From contig OY811988.1 of assembly GCA_963681505.1 (NCBI GenBank), forward strand, positions 5,193,607 through 5,257,606: 64,000 nucleotides of DNA, given 5' to 3'. This DNA is from Eunapius fragilis (Eukaryota > Porifera > Demospongiae > Spongillida > Spongillidae). Of this stretch, positions 11,405-22,170 are shown piece by piece. The position numbers were made by a program, and so were the translations under genes. The notes under the pieces were generated by a model that saw nothing but the letters and a program-made list of their open reading frames with translations, did not search any database and was not told where the DNA came from. How positions within the stretch are numbered: position 1 is the first letter of the stretch; every line of letters begins with the position of its first letter.

Positions 11405-13170
11405 GTACACTAGAGCTACATGTGCACTAGAGGGAGCTACATGGACACTAGAGGGAGCTACATGTACGAGGGAGCTACATGTACACTAGAGGGAGCTACA
11501 TGTACACTAGAGGGAGCTACATGTGCACTCGAAGGAGCTACATGCACACTAGAGGGAGCTACATGCACACTAGAGGGAGCTACATGTACACTAGAGGGAG
11601 CTACATGTACACTAGAGGGAGCTACATGTACACTAGAGGGAGCTACATGTACACAAGAGGGAGCTACATGTACACTAGAGGGAGCTACATGTGCATTAGA
11701 GGGAGCTAAATATACACTAGAGAGAGCTACATGCACACTAGAGGGAGCTACATGTACACTAGAGAGCTACATGCACACTACAGGGAGCTACATGTACACT
11801 AGAGAGAGCTACATGTACACTAGAGAAAGCTACATGTACACTAGAGAGAACTACATGTACACTAGAGGGAGCTACATGTACACTAGAGGGAGCTACATGT
11901 ACACTAGAGGGAGCTACATGTACACTAGGGAGAGCTACATGCACACTAGAGAGAGCTACATGTACACTAGAGAGAGCTACATGTACACTAGAGGGAGCTA
12001 CATGTAAACTAGAGGGAGCTACATGTATACTCGAGGGAGCTACATGTAAACTAGAGGGAACTACATGTACACTTAAGGGAGCTACATATACACTAGAGGG
12101 AGCTACATGTACACTAGAGGGAGCTACATGTGCAATAGAGGGAGCTACATGTACACTTAAGGGAGCTACATGTACACTAGAGAGCTACATGCACACTAGA
12201 GAGAGCTACATGTACACTAGAGGGAGCTACATGTACACTAGAGAGAGCTACATGCACACTAGAGGGAGCTACATGCACACTAGAGAGAGCTACATGTGCA
12301 CTAGAGGGAGCTACATGCACACTAGAGAGAGCTACATGTACACTAGAGGGAGCTACATGTACACTAGAGGGAGCTACATGTACACTAGAGAGAGCTACAT
12401 GCACACTAGAGAGAGCTACATGTACACTAGAGGGAGCTACATGCACACTAGAGGGAGCTACATGTACACTAGAGAGAGCTACATGTACACTAGAGAGAGC
12501 TACATGCACACTAGAGAGAGCTACATGTACACTAGAGGGAGCTACATGTACACTAGAGGGAGCTACATGTACACTAGAGAGAGCTACATGTGCACTAGAG
12601 GGAGCTACATGCACACTAGAGGGAGCTACATGCACACTAGACGGAGCTACATGTACACTAGAGAGAGCTACATGTGCACTAGAGGGAGCTACATGCACAC
12701 TAGAGGGAGCTACATGTACACTAGAGAGAGCTACATGTACACTAGAGAGAGCTACATGTACACTAGAGGGAGCTACATGTACACTAGAGGGAGCTACATG
12801 TACACTAGAGAGAGCTACATGCACACTAGAGGGAGCTACATGTACACTAGGGAGAGCTACAAGTACACTAGAGGGAGCCACATGAACAATAGAGGGAGCT
12901 ACATGCACACTAGAGAGAGCTACATGTACACTAGAGGGAGCTACATGTACACTAGAGGGAGCTACATGCACACTAGAGGGAGCTACATGTACACTAGAGG
13001 GAGCTACATGCACACTAGAGGGAGCTACATGCACATTAGAGGGAGCTACATGTACACTAGAGGGAGCTACATGTACACTTGAGGGAGCTACATGCACACT
13101 AGAGGGAGCTACATGTACACTAGAGGGAGCTACATGCACACTAAAGGGAGCTACATGCACACTAGAGAGC
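11405..13170 (+). repeat. 21-bp minisatellite array, + orientation
   Basis: About 84 tandem copies of a 21-base unit with core ACATGTACACTAGAGGG followed by AGCT. Variants are GAGAGAGC for GAGGGAGC and TGCACA for TGTACA. Because 21 is divisible by three and several frames lack stops, long seven-residue-repeat ORFs appear on both strands. They are not genes. Confidence 0.97.
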
Positions 13171-13445
13171 TACTTCACGTCAAGACTAACATATCATTTC
13201 AGGATATGGAAGCGCAGGCAAAGGTGAAATAGAATATAGGAAGTAAATTAGGGCAGAAACGCCTGACCCTACGCAGGTATATCGCCCTGTATGTACATGC
13301 AGTTTCTAGTGAGCCTGATGTACAATGGAGAGAAAGGGCTAAACTATATTAGAGTCCAAGTGTAGATGTAGCGCTCTCTTTTGCGCACATGTAGCTCTTT
13401 CCAGTGTACATGTAACACAACAGCCCTGTAGTGTGCATCTACATG
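13171..13445. repeat. linker A, copy 1
   Basis: This non-satellite segment begins TACTTCACGTCAAGACTAAC and ends in the CAGCCCTGT region. It is nearly identical to 13999-14275 and clearly related to 16428-16700. It abuts + oriented satellite on both sides, unlike copies 2 and 3, which points to a junction created by the tandem duplication. Confidence 0.9.
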
Positions 13446-13454
13446 TACATATGT

Positions 13455-13998
13455 GATTCTCCTACTAGAGAGAGCTACATGTACACTAGAGGGAGCTACA
13501 TGTACACTAGAGGGAGCTACATGTACACTAGAGGGAGCTACATGTACACTAGAGAGAGCTACATGCACACTAGAGGGAGCTACATGTACACTAGGGAGAG
13601 CTACAAGTACACTAGAGGGAGCCACATGAACAATAGAGAGAGCTACATGTACACTAGAGGGAGCTACATGTGCAATAGAGGGAGCTACATGTACACTAGA
13701 GAGAGCTACATGCACACTAGAGGGAGCTACATGCACACTAGAGAGAGCTACATGTACACTAGAGGGAGCTACATGCACACTAGAGGGAGCTACATGTACA
13801 CTAGGGAGAGCTACATGTACACTAGAGAGAGCTACATGCACACTAGAGGGAGCTACATGCACATTAGAGGGAGCTACATGTACACTAGAGGGAGCTACAT
13901 GTACACTTGAGGGAGCTACATGCACACTAGAGGGAGCTACATGTACACTAGAGGGAGCTACATGCACACTAAAGGGAGCTACATGCACACTAGAGAGC
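13455..13998 (+). repeat. 21-bp minisatellite array, + orientation (duplicated block)
   Basis: This array shares rare variants with 12740-13170, for example an AAGTACACTAGAGGG unit followed by a GCCACATGAACAATAG unit (12861 and 13605). Satellite plus linker A have therefore been duplicated in tandem. Linker A is offset by 828 bp and the rare variants by 744 bp, a difference of four monomers. Confidence 0.9.
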
Positions 13999-14275
13999 TA
14001 CTTCACGTCAAGACTAACATATCATTTCAGGATATGGAAGCGCAGGCAAAGGTGAATTAGAATATAGGAAGTAAATTAGGGCAGAAACGCCTGACCCTAC
14101 GCAGGTATATCGCCCTGTATGTACATGCAGTTTCTAGTGAGCCTGATGTACAATGGAGAGAAAGGGCTAAACTATATTAGAGTCCAAGTGTAGATGTAGC
14201 GCTCTCTTTTGCGCACATGTAGCTCTTTCCAGTGTACATGTAACACAACAGCCCTGTCAGTGCATATAGCGTACA
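13999..14275. repeat. linker A, copy 2
   Basis: Near-identical copy of 13171-13445. Here it separates + oriented from - oriented satellite, the arrangement also seen at copy 3. Confidence 0.9.
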
Positions 14276-14700
14276 TGTGATTCTCCTACTGTACATTTTA
14301 CTCTCTAGTGTGCCTCACTGTCTCTCTCTCTCTCTCTCTCTCTGTCTCCCTCTCTCTTCTCTCCTCTCTCTCTCCCCCTCTCTCTCTCGTGTACATGCAG
14401 CCCAGTCTAGTTCATGTATCTCTCACTCGTGTACATGTTGCTCCATCTACTGAGAGTACATGTATCTCTCTGTAGTGCACATGTAGCACTCTCTAGTGTA
14501 AATGTAGCTCTCTAGTGCACATGCAGTTTTCTTTAGAGTACATGTAGCTCTCTCTTGTGTACACGTAACTCTCTATAGTGGACATCTAGCTTTCTCTTGA
14601 GTACATCTAACTCTCTGTAGTGGACATGTAGCTACATTTAGATATCTTGAGAACATGTAGCTCTCTTTAGTGTACATGTAGGGCTCTCTGGCTTTTTCTA
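14276..14700 (-). repeat. (CT)n tract and diverged 21-bp minisatellite, - orientation
   Basis: A CT-rich tract (about 14320-14390) is followed by diverged units reading GTACATGTAGCTCTC, the reverse complement of the upstream array. Divergence is higher than in the other arrays. Confidence 0.85.
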
Positions 14701-15810
14701 GTGTACATAATTGCTCGCTTTGGTGTAAAAGAGCTACATGTACACTAGAGAGAGCTACATCGAGAGAGCTAACATGTACACTAGAGAGATACATGTGCAG
14801 TACATGTGCACTAGAGATGCATGTAGTTATACATGCACATTAGAGAGCTTATAGACAAGAGCTGATACATCCCTCAAAGCTGACTAAGGTTATAAATAAC
14901 TTTGGTGTAAACACATATATGTTCGTTTATATAAGTTATACATGGTTTTGTAGTTTGGAAAGCAACATGATGTAGCCGTAATTAGCTTGCCTGTAGAGAG
15001 TTGAGGCAATGAATTTATAAATGGCGCAACTGCAACAGGATGTGTTCTATTTAAATGTCCATGGCAACCAACTACTGCTGCACCTGTAAGAATGACACCG
15101 TCATGAAAAGAAGAATTGTTACAACTCACTGCCAATGAACCCACAGCTGCAGACATCGTATTGAATATAAAACGCGGTTTGTAAGAATTTAAAAAAAAAA
15201 AAAAAAAACGCGCTTGTTCTCACACCACTATCACGAACTGCCCCTACGGTACGACCTCAACACCATGTCTATTTTATATCGTGGAAACGTTTCAAATCGG
15301 TGTACGGGGGGGGGGGGGGGGGGGGGGATGGCTGCTAACTTCCTAACTAATCGTATAACCGCACACATATGCAATCCTCCCTCTGCTTATGGAGCGGATC
15401 CAATACCCTCCAACCTACCTGGGAGCGCCAGCTCTCTTATTCGGGTTTGGGCCTCGCTCCAAATGGTCATGCTGAAAAGTACGCTAACGTTACATCTTGG
15501 CGGGTCTCCCTGGCTCTTTACAACGGAGCGCATCAACGTCCACACTCTCATGTATTTGCACTACAGAAGTAGCAATCGCGGTAGGAAATTAGGTTGATAT
15601 TTAGGTTGATATTTAGGTATTTACGGTCGTGCGAACAAGTGGTGCCTCAATTATAAACAAGGTTAGAGTCTAAGCGAGACCTCCCTTACGTTAGAAAAAA
15701 AAAAAGAATATCCCCAATACCTCCATACAGTTTCTCACTACCCCACAATTTAGGCACACTAGAACGCGTGCCGAGCGAAATTGCGCGCAACGTTTGATTC
15801 CAAAAGCGCG
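14701..15810. repeat. linker B, copy 1
   Basis: This matches 20618-22170 over most of its length. Shared blocks include TTTGGTGTAAAAGAGCTAC, ACATCCCTCAAAGCTGACTA, GATGTAGCCGTAATTAGCTT, GGATCCAATACCCTCCAACC and CAGTTTCTCACTACCCCACA. It holds a poly-A run (about 15191-15208) and a poly-G run (about 15306-15327). Frames in it are not conserved between the two copies, so it is not annotated as coding. It lacks two insertions present in copy 2. Confidence 0.88.
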
Positions 15811-15815
15811 TATTT

Positions 15816-16205
15816 ATGTACACTAGAGCTACATGTACACTAGAGAGAACTACGTGTTCACTAGAGAGAGCTACATGTCCACTAGAGAGAGCTACATGCA
15901 CACTAGAGGGAGCTACATGTACACTAGAGAGAGCTACATGTACACTAGAGAGAGCTACATGTACACTTAAGGGAGCTACATGTACACTAGAGAGCTACAT
16001 GCACACTAGAGGGAACTACATGTGCACTAGAGGGAGCTACATGTACACTAGAGAGAGCTACATGTGCACTAGAGAGAGCTACATGTGCACTAGAGAGAGC
16101 TACATGTCCACTAGAGGGAGCTACATGTACACTAGAGAGAGCTACATGTACACTAGAGGGAGCTACATGTACACTAGAGGGAGCTACATAGAGAGAGCCA
16201 CTACA
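15816..16205 (+). repeat. 21-bp minisatellite array, + orientation
   Basis: About 18 copies of the ACATGTACACTAGAG-core unit, including a GTCCACTAGAG variant. Confidence 0.95.
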
Positions 16206-16427
16206 TGTACTACATGCACTGTCACAAGGTGACGAACTGAACTTACTTTCATGCATAGATGAATAGGTATAGTGACCTATATTCAGGAGGGTGTTATGAC
16301 ACTTGCATTGACAGTAGTGTATAAATGTACGAGTGACTTTGGTGAAAATAAGAGTTCTGGAACAATGAACATAGGGGGTAGGGCTACGCTCTATCACACA
16401 TGCACACGCACTAGAGAGAGCCACTTC
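16206..16427. other. unique segment between satellite and linker A copy 3
   Basis: No repeat partner was found at the other A copies, so this is an insertion here or a loss there. No gene is seen. Confidence 0.4.
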
Positions 16428-16700
16428 ATGTCAAGACTAACATACCATTATATGAATGCACAGGCAAAGATAAATTACAAAATGGAAAGTAAATTAGGGC
16501 AGAAGGGAGTGCCCTCCTGACTACGCAGGTACATCGCCCTGCATGTACATGCAGTATCTAGTGAGCCTGATGTACAATGGACAGAAAGGGCTAAACTATA
16601 TTACAGTCCAAGTGTAGATGCGCAGCGCTCTCTTTTGCGCTTTCCAGTGTACATACACAACAGCCCTGTCTAGTGCATATAGCATACATGTGATTCTCCT
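16428..16700. repeat. linker A, copy 3
   Basis: Diverged copy beginning CACTTCATGTCAAGACTAAC, with shared blocks GTAAATTAGGGCAGAA, AGTGAGCCTGATGTACAATG and AAAGGGCTAAACTATATTA. It again separates + from - oriented satellite. Confidence 0.88.
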
Positions 16701-16704
16701 TCTA

Positions 16705-16735
<31 letters not shown>

Positions 16736-17015
16736 CCTCTCTTGTGCACATGTACCAGTCTAGTGCATGTATCACTCACTAGTGTACATGTTGTTCTTTC
16801 TAGTGTATATGCAGCTCTCTCTACTGAGTATACATGTATCTCTCTGTAGTGCATATGTAGCACTTTCTAGTGTACATGTAGCTCTCTTGTGTGCATGTAG
16901 CTCTCTCTAGCTAGTGTACATTAGCTCTCTCTAGTGTACATGTAGCTCTCTCTAGTGTACATGTAGCTCCCTCTAGTGTACATGTAGCTCTCTCTAGTGT
17001 GCATGTAGCTCTCCT
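16701..17015 (-). repeat. (CT)n and 21-bp minisatellite, - orientation
   Basis: Units read GTGTACATGTAGCTCTC. A CT-rich tract lies at about 16704-16741. Confidence 0.93.
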
Positions 17016-17710
17016 GCCACATGCCTTCCATGGTTCCCACACAGTCCCATATCACATAACAATTGGTGTAGCGTCACAAGTGCACGCGAACTTAATAAGA
17101 CACAGATAGACGTAAATTGGTACAGCACACAGACCAATTTTCTAAACATAACTCCAAACAAAACATAACACCAACCATCTAGAATGCCAACACGACAAAA
17201 CACACCACATAGCTGAGGAAGGGGGCTCAACACAAACCTACATTTTAAAGGATGATGTGCCCACATCTCCTTAAGGAAAAACCCCTGTGGAAAAAATCTG
17301 GTAGGAAAAAATCCACATACATACTGGGAAAAAAAAACCCGTCTATAAGCACTGCCCAGCTACACACAACAGAGAAGTCCACCAACTGCTTCAGCGCCAT
17401 AGTACTCCAGGCTTATCTGTCATCCGTCAAGGAAACCTGCTCATGTGACCAAACCATAATTGCATCAACATTGCACAAAAAAAAAATTGTTGGTGTCTAA
17501 TACGTTGCGTGCACAAACGCTTAGACTGACCAAGCAGTCTCCTGCGACTGCTTATACCTGCACTGCCAGCTGGCACATACACCTGGCCCCTGCCAATAAC
17601 CAAGCACAACCCCGCCATTCTATATACCCGCCCATTACCATGATTATCGGCCCTATTTAGGCGGGAGCATATCTCCTGTCTAATTCAATTCTTTCAAACG
17701 ACAGGAAAGT
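17016..17710. other. unique DNA interrupting the - oriented satellite
   Basis: About 700 bp without satellite units or a gene. AGGAAAAACCCCTGTGGAAAAAA-like A-rich runs occur at 17275-17330. Satellite resumes at about 17712 in the same orientation, so this looks like an insertion into a once continuous array, but no flanking duplication was resolved. Confidence 0.4.
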
Positions 17711-17711
17711 G

Positions 17712-20425
17712 TATCTCTCTCTCTCTAGTGTACATGCAGCTCCCTCTAGTGCTCCCTCTAGTGTATATGTAGCTCTCTAGTGTACATGTAGCTCCCTCTA
17801 GTGTACATATAGCTCTCTCTAGTGCACATGTAGCTCTCTCTAGTGTACATGTAGCTCTCTCTAGTGTACATGTAGCTCCCTCTAGTGGACATGTAGCTCT
17901 CTCTAGTGTACATGTAGCTCTCTCTAGTGTATATGTAGCTCCCTCTACTGTACATGTAGCTCCCTCTAGTGTACATATAGCTCTCTCTAGTGCACATGTA
18001 GCTCTCTCTAGTGTACATGTAGCTCTCTCTAGTGTACATGTAGCTCCCTCTAGTGGACATGTAGCTCTCTCTAGTGTACATGTAGCTCTCTCTAGTGTAC
18101 ATGTAGCTCTCTCTAGTGGACATGTAGCTCTCTCTAGTGTACATGTAGCTCTCTAGTGTACATATAGCTCTCTCTAGTGTACATGTAGCTCCCTCTAGTG
18201 TACATGTAGCTCTCTCTAGTGTACATGTAGCTCCCTCTAGTGCACATGTAGCTCCCTCTAGTGTGCATGTAGCTCTCTAGTGTACATGTAGCTCCCTCTA
18301 GTGTACATGTAGCTCTCTGTAGTGTACATGTAGCTCTCTCTAGTGTACATGTAGCTCTCTCTAGTGTACATGTAGCTCTCTCTAGTGTACATGTAGCTCT
18401 CTTTACTGTACATGTAGCTCTCTCTAGTGTACATGTAGCTCTCTAGTGTACATGTAGCTCTCTCTAGTGCACATGTAGCTCCCTCTAGTGTGCATGTAGC
18501 TCTCTAGTGTACATGTAGCTCCCTCTAGTGTACATGTAGCTCTCTCTAATGTACATGTAGCTCTCTCTAGTGTACATGTAGCTCTCTCTAGTGTACATGT
18601 AGCTCTCTCTAGTGTACATGTAGCTCTCTTTACTGTACATGTAGCTCTCTCTAGTGTACATGTAGCTCTCTAGTGTACATGTAGCTCTCTCTAGTGTACA
18701 TGTAGCTCCCTCTAGTGTACATTTAGCTCTCTCTAGTGTGCATGTAGCTCTCTCTAGTGTACATGTAGCTCCCTCTAGTGTACATGTAGCTCTCTCTAGT
18801 GTACATGTAGCTCTCTCTAGTGTATATGTAGCTCCCTCTAGTGCACATGTAGCTCCCTCTAGTGTACATGTAGCTCCCTCTAGTGTACATGTAGCTCTCT
18901 CTAGTATACATGTAGCTATCTCTAGTGTACATGTAGCTCCCTCCAGTTTGTATGTAGCTCCCTCCAGTGTGCATGTAGCTCTCTCTAGTGTACATGTAGC
19001 TCCCTCTAGTGTGCATGTAGCTCTCTCTAGTGTACATGTAGCTCCCTCTAGTGTGCATGTAGCTCCCTCTAGTGTACATGTAGCTCTCTCTAGTGCACAT
19101 GTAGCTCTCTCTAGTGTACATGTAGCTCTCTCTAGTGTACATGTAGCTCCCTCTAGTGGACATGTAGCTCTCTCTAGTGTACATGTAGCTCTCTCTAGTG
19201 TACATGTAGCTCTCTCTAGTGTACATGTAGCTCCCTCTAATGGACATGTAGCTCTCTCTAGTGTACATGTAGCTCTCTCTAGTGTATATGTAGCTCCCTC
19301 TAGTGTACATGTAGCTCCCTCTAGTGTACATATAGCTCTCTCTAGTGCACATGTAGCTCTCTCTAGTGTACATGTAGCTCTCTCTAGTGTACATGTAGCT
19401 CCCTCTAGTGCACATGTAGCTCCCTCTAGTGTACATGTAGCTCTCCCTAGTGTACATGTAGCTCTCTCTAGTGTACATGTAGCTCCCTCTAGTGTACATG
19501 TAGCTCCCTCTAGTGTACATGTAGCTCCCTCTAGTGTACATGTAGCTCTCTCTAGTGTACATGTAGCTCCCTCTAGTGTACATGTAGCTCCCTCTAGTGT
19601 ACATGTAGCTCTCTTTAGTGTACATGTAGCTCCCTCTAGTGTACATATAGCTCCCTCTACTGTACATGTAGCTCTCTCTAGTGTACATGTAGCTCTCTCT
19701 AGTGTACATGTAGCTCTCTCTACTGTACATGTAGCTCTCTCTAGTGTACATGTAGCTCTCTAGTGTACATGTAGCTCTCTCTAGTGTACATGTAGCTCTC
19801 TTTACTGTACATGTAGCTCTCTAGTGTACACGTAGCTCTCTAGTGTACATGTAGCTCTCTCTAGTGTACATGTAGCTCCCTCTAGTGTACATTTAGCTCT
19901 CTCTAGTGTGCATGTAGCTCTCTCTAGTGTACATGTAGCTCTCTCTAGTGTACATGTAGCTCTCTCTAGTGTATATGTAGCTCCCTCTAGTGCACATGTA
20001 GCTCCCTCTAGTGTACATGTAGCTCCCTCTAGTGTACATGTAGCTCTCTCTAGTATACATGTAGCTCTCTCTAGTGTACATGTAGCTCCCTGCAGTTTGT
20101 ATGTAGCTCCCTCCAGTGTGCATGTAGCTCTCTCTAGTGTACATGTAGCTCTCTCTAGTGTACATGTAGCTCTCTCTAGTGTATATGTAGCTCCCTCTAG
20201 TGCACATGTAGCTCCCTCTAGTGTACATGTAGCTCCCTCCAGTTTGTATGTAGCTCCCTCCAGTGTGCATGTAGCTCTCTCTAGTGTACATGTAGCTCCC
20301 TCTAGTGTACATGTAGCTCCCTCTAGTGTGCATGTAGTTCTCTCTCTAGTGTGCATGTAGCTCTCTCCAGTGTGTACTGTAGCTCCCTCCAGTGTACATG
20401 TAGCTCTCTCTAGTGTACATGTCAC
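17712..20425 (-). repeat. 21-bp minisatellite array, - orientation, with higher-order structure
   Basis: About 125 units reading GTGTACATGTAGCTCTCTCTA or the CTCCCTCTA variant. Marked variants recur at fixed spacing: GTGTACATATAGC at 17801 and 17969 is eight units (168 bp) apart, and a block carrying ACATTTAGC, CTCCAGTTTGTATG and CTAGTATACATG recurs 1170 bp apart (18718 and 19888). Long ORFs here on both strands are artefacts of the 21-base period. Confidence 0.97.
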
Positions 20426-20622
<197 letters not shown>

Positions 20623-20892
20623 TACACGTGTCCCTTTGGTGTAAAAGAGCTACATGTACACTAGAGAGAGCTACATGTGCACTAGAGAGCTACGATGTAC
20701 GCTAGAGAGAGCTACATGTACACCAGAGATACTCCCATGTAGGTATACATGCACATTAGGGAGAACGTATAGACAAAAGCTGATACATCCCTCAAAGCTG
20801 ACTATGGTTATAAACCACCTATAACTTTGGTATAAACGCATATAATCGAAATATGTTCGTTTGTACGTAACTTATACGTGGTTTTGTAGTTT

Positions 20893-21013
20893 ATTTTAGG
20901 GGCTTGCATTTGCTTCCTGCCAGGAAACAAATGCAAGCCCCTCTATTTAGAAACCACAACAACGCATACACATGAGCGTATACAATGCGTTGATTTATAC
21001 ACGTGACACATCA
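20893..21013. other. hairpin-bearing segment present only in linker B copy 2
   Basis: Copy 1 reads GTTTTGTAGTTTGGAAAGCAA without a break. Copy 2 has about 120 extra bases between GTTTTGTAGTTT and GGAAAGCAA. The extra DNA starts with a strong hairpin, AGGGGCTTGCATTTG mirrored by CAAATGCAAGCCCCT (20900-20943). It is an insertion in copy 2 or a deletion in copy 1. Confidence 0.7.
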
Positions 21014-21360
21014 CTTTGGAAAGCAATCTAGCTTGCATGATGTAGCCGTAATTAGCTTACCTGTAGATGCAATTTCCAGTTCTTCCCCTTGGTGCATGGG
21101 GTAGAGGAAGTAGGTCACAATGAATTTAGAAATGGACATCTGCAACAGGATGTGTTCTATTTAAAGATCAAATGTCCATGGCAACCAACTTACTGCTGCA
21201 CCTGTAAGAATGACACCGTCAGAATACAACTCACTGCCAATGAACTCTTAGCTGCAGACATCGTATTTAACACAAAACGCGGTTTGTACAAAACAAAAAC
21301 GCGTACCAATGTATCACTAACTGCCCCTACGGCACGACCTCTACACCATGTGTATTTTTA

Positions 21361-21620
21361 TGCACCTACCAATTTCAACCCCGACCCCCCGCCCCCCCCC
21401 CCCCCCCCCCCCCCCCGTAGAGATCCGGGGATTTGATATGCGTCCGACCCCGGGGGGGGATTTGATATGCGTCCGACCCTGGGGGCGATTTGACTATCGT
21501 ATGGACCTAGTCAAATCGCCCCCAGGGTCGGGCAGTTTGAAATGACGCATATCAAATCCCCGGATATCTCCCACCTAAGCCCGTACGGAGGGGGGATCGG
21601 GGTTGGCATTGATAGGTGCA
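21361..21620. mobile_element. 260-bp MITE with TTA target duplication
   Basis: The ends TGCACCTACCAATTTCAACC and its inverted partner ending ATTGATAGGTGCA define terminal inverted repeats. TTA precedes base 21361 and TTA follows base 21620. Linker B copy 1 carries the uninterrupted site (TTTTATATCGTGG), so the insertion is seen directly as filled versus empty. Inside is a second inverted repeat, GATCCGGGGATTTGATATGC against its complement, around GGCGATTTGACT / AGTCAAATCGCC. A TTA target site fits the PIF/Harbinger superfamily, which is an inference. Confidence 0.85.
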
Positions 21621-22170
21621 TTATATCGTGGAAACGTTTCATATCGGTGTACCAGTATGACGCGATCCGACACGTTTCAATGGGGAGGGGGGGGGGGGCG
21701 GGATGGCTGCGAACTTCCTAACTAACCGTATAACCGCAATCCTCCCTCTGCTTATGGAGCGGATCCAATACCCTCCAACCTACCTGGGAGCGCTAGCTGT
21801 ATGCATGCTCCCTTATTCGGGTTTGGGCCTCGCTCCAAATAGTCATGCTGAGAAGTACGCAAAAGTTACTTCTTGGAAAATGTCTTTACAACGGAGCGCA
21901 TCAACGTCCACGCTCTCATGTATTTGCGCTACAGAGGTCTTAAAACGTAGCAATCGCTGTGCTATTCCTGGAAATTAGGTTGATATTTAGGTATTTACGG
22001 TCGTGCGAACAAGTGGTGCCTCATTATAAACAAGGTTAGAGTCAAAGCCTTAATTCAGACCTCCCTTACGAATATCCCCAATATCTCCATACAGTTTCTC
22101 ACTACCCCACAACTTAGGCACATTCAAACAAGCGTAATTGCGCGCAAGCCCATGTGACGTTTGATTCCAA

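Noticed and set aside
11420..20400. Long ORFs of up to 342 codons encoding seven-residue repeats (MYTRGSY, HVAPSSV, TCTLEGA) on both strands
   Set aside because: They arise because the minisatellite period is 21 bases and several frames lack stops. Equivalent ORFs exist on both strands and in all arrays, with no start, domain or splice context.
11405..20425. CRISPR array
   Set aside because: The repeats are contiguous without unique spacers, the genome is eukaryotic and no cas-like genes are present.
21089..21436. 115-codon ORF in linker B copy 2
   Set aside because: The same region in linker B copy 1 is interrupted by frame changes, and the frame ends in the poly-C tract of an inserted MITE.
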